From the NCBI GenBank assembly GCA_028274465.1, contig CM051456.1:2543545-2607544 (forward strand): 64,000 bases of DNA. Direction: 5' to 3'. The position numbers were made by a program, and so were the translations under genes. Source of the stretch: Plantago ovata. Its lineage: Eukaryota; Streptophyta; Magnoliopsida; Lamiales; Plantaginaceae. Positions 57,930 to 64,000 of the stretch are shown here, in pieces. Under the pieces are notes generated by a model that did not search any database, was not told where the DNA came from, and saw only the letters and a list, made by a program, of their open reading frames with translations. Positions within the stretch are counted from its first letter, which is position 1; each line of letters opens with the position of its first letter.

Positions 57930-58950
57930 TTTCTAGTTTCGAATTAACTGCGATTTAAACATTTTTAACACTAAAGGAAAGGAAGGAAGACAAGAGAAAT
58001 TAAAGGATTTAGTTTTCAGCTAAAAAAATAGTATTAGTTTCAGCACCAATAGTATTAATTTTAGCTTAGAAAACTGTTAGTTTGGCACCAAAATTAGTTT
58101 AATTCTTTAATTTAGTTAGTTCCATAATTTAGTTCGAGTCTTAGTACGAAAATCTCGACCAATGACATCGAAAATTTCTTACATTATGCTACTACACTAA
58201 ACTAGCTAAGACATCTCATCAAACCATCATCTTATTACTCAAAAACAACACCAACCAAAACCCAACAGTTTAGATACAAGTACAATGAGTATCATGCTAA
58301 GTACAATGAGTACAGGTTGTCGAGGCATTAGATACATGCAAGGAAAGGGTACTAAAAATTGTTTAACATGTATTCTCACTTTGCGGAAAGCCTAGCTAGC
58401 TCATGATTCAATCATATGCTTCTTAGTTCTTTATGCAGAAATCAAAAACGTAACTAAATCGATCAAATACATACTTAATTGTTGTGATCGATGTTCTTGA
58501 GTCCACTACTCCAAGATTAGGCTAAGCATATGCTTCTGTTCATCATCTTAAAATCTACTTAAAAATTCCAATTATACAAGTACTCCTATTTATTAATTAT
58601 CCAGATTGAAGTGAGCTTCGACAAGCTAGCTAGGACAAGTTCACTAGTACAAATTGTTGTTTCTGTCCCTTGAGGATTAACCTGACCGGTTATCACTTGA
58701 AGACTAGTATTATTAGAGGCGTGTTGAAATATCTCACACCTAATGAACACCTAAATTGTAAAAGTATATAATGTCCGCACCTGATCAATACACTCCACGT
58801 CATACTCAATTGATCGGTCTGTAGTACTTTATGAACACAAGCTGCAATTATAGATTCTCAGTTTCTCACATAATTACTACAGTGGCAGTCTACTTAAATT
58901 CTAAAAATTGTACAAGTCACAGTCACTTGCTTACAAGTATATGTAACTTG
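57930..58950. other. Intergenic region, nothing supported
   Basis: AT-rich DNA upstream of the helicase copy. A TATATATAT stretch at 57,917-57,927 could be the old promoter TATA on the minus strand. Confidence 0.4.
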
Positions 58951-58959
58951 CTGAAATGT

Positions 58960-59390
58960 TTATGTAGCGGTGCTCTCAGAAATATGGAAGAAGAACTCAC
59001 TGATGGCAATTAAGACAACAGCTGCAGGTGGAGTATCCCAGAACACTTCATCACCTCCCATATTGCAATGCACTTTCGCCGTAGCGTCTGCAGCTTTGTT
59101 GTCCTGAAGTAAAGTCTTGATGGAGCGGATGATTCTCAACATTGACTTGATGTAGCAACTCAAAGACCTCTTTCGAATCAGTCTCAATCTCAAGATTCCG
59201 GACTCCCTAGCTTATCCCAAGCAAAGCAATGGACAGGCCCCGGTTCTCAGAGCTAGCTCACATTCGTTTACTGTAGAACAAGGAATCTGATGTGTAAAAT
59301 GTAAAATCTCACACCCATTAGAACTCGTGGTACTGCTCCCATCAACATTTAACTTAATTAAACCACCCGTTTTTGGGCATTCGCCATCTC
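58960..59390 (-). pseudogene. LINE/RVT_3 RNase H domain remnant
   Basis: The minus strand begins near 59,390 with a segment like GLIKLNVDGSS (the conserved K-N-DG start of plant RNase H domains). It continues with ETDSKEVFELLHQVNVE and ends near DNKAADATAKVHCNMGGDEV, the N-xx-AD-xAK-type finish. Frame shifts separate the blocks, so it is non-functional. Confidence 0.65.
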
Positions 59391-59599
59391 GATCTGATGA
59401 TTTATTTAGTTATTGTAGTAGATCCCCATCCTAACAACTATTTCATACTGAAAATGCTTTGTTCAAGTGTGAGACCTTTTCGACTGCTAAATTTCTCGAT
59501 TTCCATATGAAAGATTGTAGGATCGGTATAACTTGCTTTATATACAAATTACCTCAGCCAATAACTTAGATCGACTACGGAGTTCAGTGAACACCTACG

Positions 59600-60300
59600 T
59601 CAACCTGCAGATTAACAAACACAGATAATATATATAAATTAAAGCACAGCGGAATATAAAGAAGAACATGTGTTTGGTATTTTTCAAGCAGCTTTTGTAA
59701 GCTTGCTTGATACCCAGTCAAGGCAGAAAATCAACTAGAAAAGATCTTGTTCGTACAACGTTGTATACTCTCAATATCTATCCTAGAAAAACAACACTAG
59801 TCACCTATAAGATGATATAGAAACCAATCTATCTATTCTACCTTCAATACGCTGTTAGAGAAGTCTAGAATATAAATTAGTGTAAAAGACACGAAAGAAA
59901 CAATTAAAACTATCAACTAACTCTCAGTTGTAAAACTCTTGATTCGGTGTGTTTTTGCTCTTGTCGATGCTCTTGCTTATATAGAGGTGGAAAACTACAT
60001 CGACTTCAATCAGGAAACACGTCTTGAATGAATCTGGACAGGATTTGGAATTAGTCTTCTATTAGGAATAAACTTCTTCTACAAGAACTCATTTTTCTAT
60101 TAAGACTTGATTTCCTTTTTGAGTCCTTCTTTGAATAAGTCTCTTCCTTCTTGTAATCTGACAATTCCCACGTTCTAATAAACTTCCTGCAAGAGTAAAA
60201 CAACTACAGCTGTGGAACAATTAATATTAGAATAGGTAAAACTAAAATAGACAGCAAAGTGCTCTGTTTCCCGAATCTAGGGGCACCCATAGGTGAATCC
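59600..60300 (-). mobile_element. Possible solo LTR splitting the LINE remnant
   Basis: Between two LINE-derived pieces on the same strand lies about 700 bp with LTR-like layout on the minus strand: TGTTGACATAGGG at one end, a promoter-like CCTCTATATAAGCAAGAGC near 59,975, and AATCTGCA at the other end. GTCAAC occurs just outside one end and just inside the other, so the target duplication is not clean. Confidence 0.35.
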
Positions 60301-60708
60301 CTATGTCAACACCCTTGAAACAGTGACACTTACACCATATCTCCCAGACGCAGAAAGAAAGGCCGAAGACCATGATGTGTGCGAGATTTCTTTATATTCC
60401 ACCTGTTTATGGAGTAAATTTTCTTGAACCAATTTGCGGCTGGAGTTCTGAATAGCCAACCAAAGAAAATGTTTAAGTTTGTGGCTACAGTTCAACTTCC
60501 ATATCCAAGCCCAAGAAGCTTTCTCGTTTTCAGAGTAGGTGTCTTGCATAGAGTGTTTATGTTCCGGCCAAGGATCTCGATAAGAACCGACTCCGCAATA
60601 TTGAGTTTGCAGGTTCTGCAAATGCCATTCACCATCTTCATCTGTAGCATGGAATTTACAAGGAACATTCCAATGATTATCTGTACCCCAGACTGTGTAA
60701 CACGTCAC
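60301..60708 (-). pseudogene. LINE remnant, zf-RVT domain
   Basis: The minus-strand frame of 135 codons contains WAWIWKLNCSHKLKHFLWLA and then NSSRKLVQENLL. This is the classical W-x-IW-x3-P/S-K-KHFLW signature of the plant LINE zf-RVT region. The cysteine cluster is lost. Probably the 5' neighbour of the RNase H remnant at 58,960-59,390. Confidence 0.65.
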
Positions 60709-60987
60709 ACAATAAGGTGCAATCTAGAGGGTGTGCAGCCCAAACCGTGTAAACTTAAATTCCATCATTAAAGGTTCAGCGGGGCATCAAAAGTTCACAA
60801 GGTGTCGTTTCAATTGTTTGGTTAACACTGGACATAACTCCAATGTAGTGTTCGGTTTTTAGGCCTGGTCAAACGACTTATACATGGGTTTTCTGCCCGT
60901 GTATGAAGTCAAAATGGAGTGCATGAGTTTTGCAAGCATGAAAATGTCACTTTCATGGGTGTTTTGTGTTTGTTTTTCTTTCTATAA

Positions 60988-61321
60988 GAGTATTCCTTAT
61001 GGTTTGGGGCTTAATTGGGCTTTAAACACATAAACTCCAAAAAAGCATCTTCCCAAATTGAAGACTCCAATGATTTTTGTGCTTAATTGGAGCTTCTAAG
61101 TGGGGTCCATGTGACAAATACTACTTCTATTCTATTTCCTAATTAAAAAATTATTTTTTACATCACATGAGGGCTTAAATGGAGGCTATTATTTAGTAGC
61201 CCTTTCCCATGGGCTACTAAATAATGGCCCCAAAGAAAACCCACATTGGAGGTACTTTTGGGCTTAATTGAAACTTTAAACCCCAATTAAGCCCAAAAAA
61301 AGCGTCCATAAGGAGTGTTCT
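60988..61321. mobile_element. MITE-like element with imperfect inverted ends
   Basis: The left end GAGTATTCCTTATGG and right end CCATAAGGAGTGTTC are inverted copies with one or two mismatches, and inner complementarity (GGGGCTTAATTGGG versus CCCCAATTAAGCCC) extends the arms. The centre has its own palindrome TTATTTAGTAGCCC/GGGCTACTAAATAA. No clear target duplication was found. Confidence 0.65.
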
Positions 61322-62340
61322 AATTTCAATACATGGAATAATTAAAAACCATGAAAAATCATAAATCCCACAGGAAACCAAACATGGTTTGTGAAGGTGG
61401 ATGCTACAAATTAGATTTAATTTTTATTTAAATGATTGTAGTACCCTTAAATTGCACCGTCAACATGGACTATGATGGGTTATTTTTGGACTTTTTCTGA
61501 AAATGTTGTTTCACATGCTAGACTAATTTATTGTTCTTGTTCAATTTTGCCCAATTGAAGTCATCGTTAATAGTTGGTCAAATATACAATTTTAATGAAA
61601 AAATAAATAATCATTGTATAATCATATAAATCATATTGAAATTAATTTTTTAACTTTAAATTAGTTTAGACATACATATTTTACATTGAAAAAAAATCTA
61701 TAATACCTTTAATACAAATCATATAAAGAAGACACCTAAAAAATTCAATATAGGTACATTGTCGTCAACTAGGCGTATGATTGATTCCTACTCCTTAAAT
61801 CTCTACATCCGCTGTATGATCCCCTAGCTGGAAGTGGCCTTAGTACGTATCTTCCTCGTACCGTATAGGCGGGTTTGACAATAGTTTCTTTGTTCTCCTT
61901 TTCTTGTCTATCTAAGGAGTAATTAAATTGATATCAAAAGGTGAACAAGACATTGTCCTCCATTATTTGCAATGTATCAGTATTATTCAGTAGCCAGTAA
62001 GAGAAATATATGATGTACATTTCTTTTCCTGCAAACCACCATTGCTCACTGTGGTTATAAAACTAGATTAAATCACGGTATAAATTATGATCCTTTGTTC
62101 TACGTTCGAGTGAGGTTTCCTTTCGTGTTGTGCATATCTTATACACTTTGTTTGTACGTTGTATGGTTGAACTTTTACTTATTAATAAAAAAATTGGCCG
62201 TTTGAAAAAAAAAAAAAAATAAAAAAAATTCCAACATAAGATCATTAGTATTCTACTGCAAATTTATCACCTGCTTTTGTCTATACCATTGTTCCGTATA
62301 TAATCTACACTGTGTGAGATATATTCTACAGGATTGAGCT
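61322..62340. other. Intergenic region, nothing supported
   Basis: AT-rich DNA with a poly-A patch at about 62,206-62,228; no gene or clear repeat. Confidence 0.4.
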
Positions 62341-62359
62341 ATAGACGATAAATTTTACT

Positions 62360-62750
62360 TTTTTTAAACGGCTAAATTTTTTATTCCAATGAATAATTCC
62401 GAGTATAAAAAATACTCGTGATAACATCCAATACTGATTACAACGTCAAAACCGGAGAGAGCATACCACATTACAACCTCAAGGAAACGGACTAACTAGC
62501 CTCAGGTTAAAACACCTGACCGCTTTGTTAACAAGACCAAAGGAGGCAGCAGCCTATCTAACCAACAACATCCACTACAAACTAATCAAAATACAAACAG
62601 AAGATGCCAAAGGAAGCCACCAAAGATGCATCCAGTACCCCGCCAAGAAGATGCATATAATTGAGTCTTAACAACGACTATATGCTCTACTATATCTGCC
62701 CTATGCATACCCTCTTTACACTAATAGTGTAAGGTGCCCTAGGTATTGGC
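62360..62750 (-). mobile_element. Probable LINE 3' region
   Basis: On the plus strand TTTTTTTAAACGGCTAAATT leads into non-coding sequence (CATTACAACCTCAAGGAAAC and onward) of the type found at the 3' end of plant LINEs inserted on the minus strand. There are no target duplications I can verify and no coding. Confidence 0.35.
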
Positions 62751-62898
62751 TACAACTATAATGAGAACAAATCAGTCATGGCTCTGAAAATAGTGATGTG
62801 CTTTGTAGTGGTTATCTTGGAATGGGAAATTCTGGGAGTTTTTTAAATCCTGCGGAGTCCATTAACTTTTCTTTTAGGTGAGTAAGCATCCACGACTT

Positions 62899-62925
62899 TT
62901 TTTAATAATCGAACTATTACAAAGC
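62899..62925 (-). mobile_element. 27 bp ultra-truncated LINE-like insertion with 18 bp target duplication
   Basis: The 18 bp direct repeat AGTAAGCATCCACGACTT (62881-62898 and 62926-62943) brackets just 27 bp, TTTTT followed by AATAATCGAACTATTACAAAGC. On the minus strand this is GCTTTGTAATAGTTCGATTA with a short A tail, like the last bases of a plant LINE. Confidence 0.7.
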
Positions 62926-63045
62926 AGTAAGCATCCACGACTTATATAACTGAAGAATTGATCTTGACAAGAAGGGAGCTAATTCATTTTTCAGTTTGAG
63001 GTCTTTAAGCACCTCACAGATTATCTATTTGAATGACAGGGTACA

Positions 63046-63828
63046 ATGATCCTGCAAAACCAACCAAGCCTTCCACGACTTCATGAGTGGCATTTCAGAT
63101 CTGGGCTTGATCGTTACATATGGATCATTGGAATGATCTATGCCGATCTTCACCCAAATGTAATTTGCAAATGTTTTAAATCTTCTTTTTTTTTTTTTTC
63201 ACATGTAATGAACATCAAATATGAAATACTTTTCTTGCTGCAGGTTGAAAGGCTGATGGAGAGAATGGAGGAGTCTGAGGCCAAACAGAGGCGCACGATC
63301 AAGACATCCGTAGTTGCAGTGGCCTTAATTGTATGGCACTTATCTTTTCAGGATTTTCAGTAAATTACATGCCAATAAAAAACGCAAGTATCAAGTATCA
63401 TACAACAAGCTCCATCCTTACACATCTTGGATTCCCATCACGTGAGTTTTTCTACCTAAACTTAGTTTCTTAAACATGAAATGTATCAAGTCATAACATA
63501 GTTTAACTAGCAACTGTTAGTCTGTTACAAATACAATTGAAGGTGTTCTTTTCTTATTTACTTGCTATTTTTATCCAGTGTCTATATTTGTTTGCGGAAT
63601 TTCAGTCAGCATCTCCACAACTTTTCATTGACCCTTTTTGCATAAGCTTTTACCTGTTCCTTCCTTTCTTCCTTGTGTATGCTCTTTTTGTTGGTTTTCT
63701 ACAAGAACTTTAATTGCTTTGTTGATTCCTAGTGTTTGATGTTTGATCATTGTAATACTTCCTGGTTACAGGTGGCTTGGCAAAGTTACACTGGAAACTT
63801 ACATTTCTCAGTTCCACATATGGCTGAG
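63046..63828 (+). pseudogene. RWA: RWA (REDUCED WALL ACETYLATION) gene fragment, degenerate
   Basis: Blocks with plant RWA character: [20 protein letters not shown] to 63159; [20 protein letters not shown] at 63244-63330; YNKLHPYTSWIPI at 63401-63441; VYICLRNFSQHLHNFSLTLF at 63579-63641; and [18 protein letters not shown] at 63772-63828. RWA proteins are multi-membrane Golgi proteins needed for O-acetylation of cell-wall polysaccharides. Damage: the segment before YNKLHPYTSW (63331-63400) no longer encodes the expected WYEYIYKLDK stretch and contains stops. The donor after LTLF(A) reads GC/ATAAG instead of GT. The N-terminal two-thirds are absent. The last block ends at a good GT donor, so another exon may follow outside the window. 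Confidence 0.78.
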
Positions 63829-64000
63829 GTACCATTCTCAATTTATATTCTCATTTGTCTAATTAGTTCTTGCATATTAGTTTTATACTCTATAATTGAA
63901 GACCGGATGTTGCAATGCCCTTTTTATGTAATGTTTCTAGATCAACAGTGGCATTTGGTGTGGTAGTTAGCTTATTTTATGTGGTTTCATCTTGGCAATT

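Noticed and set aside
63080..63100. Small insertion before the [11 protein letters not shown] block of the RWA copy
   Set aside because: At first it looked like an 8 bp insertion after a QAFHD-like reading, but [13 protein letters not shown] reads through in one frame and fits the family, so no frameshift is claimed.

Overview
The window is nuclear DNA from a flowering plant, almost certainly a eudicot. It is AT-rich, its genes carry many GT-AG introns, and it holds an archetypal plant G-alpha gene together with many plant-type transposons (Stowaway and hAT MITEs, Helitrons, LINEs, an LTR element). A JIP60-like/ribosome-inactivating gene pair would fit Caryophyllales (spinach, beet or quinoa relatives), but the species is not fixed by anything I can see.

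Layout. 1-4.3 kb looks like plant mitochondrial DNA inserted in the nucleus, with no intact gene. 5.3-15.0 kb carries two tandem five-exon alpha/beta-hydrolase genes. They are separated by a Helitron-rich block whose main element contains about 29 diverged copies of a ~43 bp repeat resembling its own 3' terminus. A broken partial copy of the second hydrolase gene lies at 21.1-21.9 kb. 22.26-24.82 kb is a compact LTR retrotransposon with a perfect target duplication, and a 924 bp hAT-type MITE with its own perfect 8 bp duplication is nested in its open frame. 26.96-32.22 kb is a complete 13-exon heterotrimeric G-protein alpha-subunit gene (383 aa). 32.8-39.8 kb is gene-poor, with LINE debris, a (AT)32 tract and one possible small secreted-peptide ORF. 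40.9-43.6 kb is a complete 10-exon gene for a chalcone-isomerase-fold fatty-acid-binding protein, followed by a stray duplicate of its third exon. At 46.3-49.9 kb a DUF6598-type (JIP60 C-terminal-like) gene and a ribosome-inactivating-protein-like gene stand head to head 626 bp apart. 50.2-51.0 kb is a decayed G3BP/NTF2-domain copy. 53.0-57.9 kb is an RH18-type DEAD-box helicase copy with intact splice sites but a frameshift, two small deletions and no in-frame ATG. 58.9-62.9 kb is retroelement and MITE debris, and 63.0-63.8 kb is a decayed REDUCED WALL ACETYLATION (RWA) gene fragment.

The intact genes belong to separate processes (esterase/lipase-type hydrolysis, G-protein signalling, plastid fatty-acid binding, a defence-type translation inhibitor) and form no operon. 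The clearest local relationship is the divergent RIP/DUF6598 pair. It resembles the two halves of a JIP60-type protein encoded as separate genes that may share a promoter region. Exon coordinates were placed by hand from splice consensus, reading frame and remembered family conservation; no database search was run.
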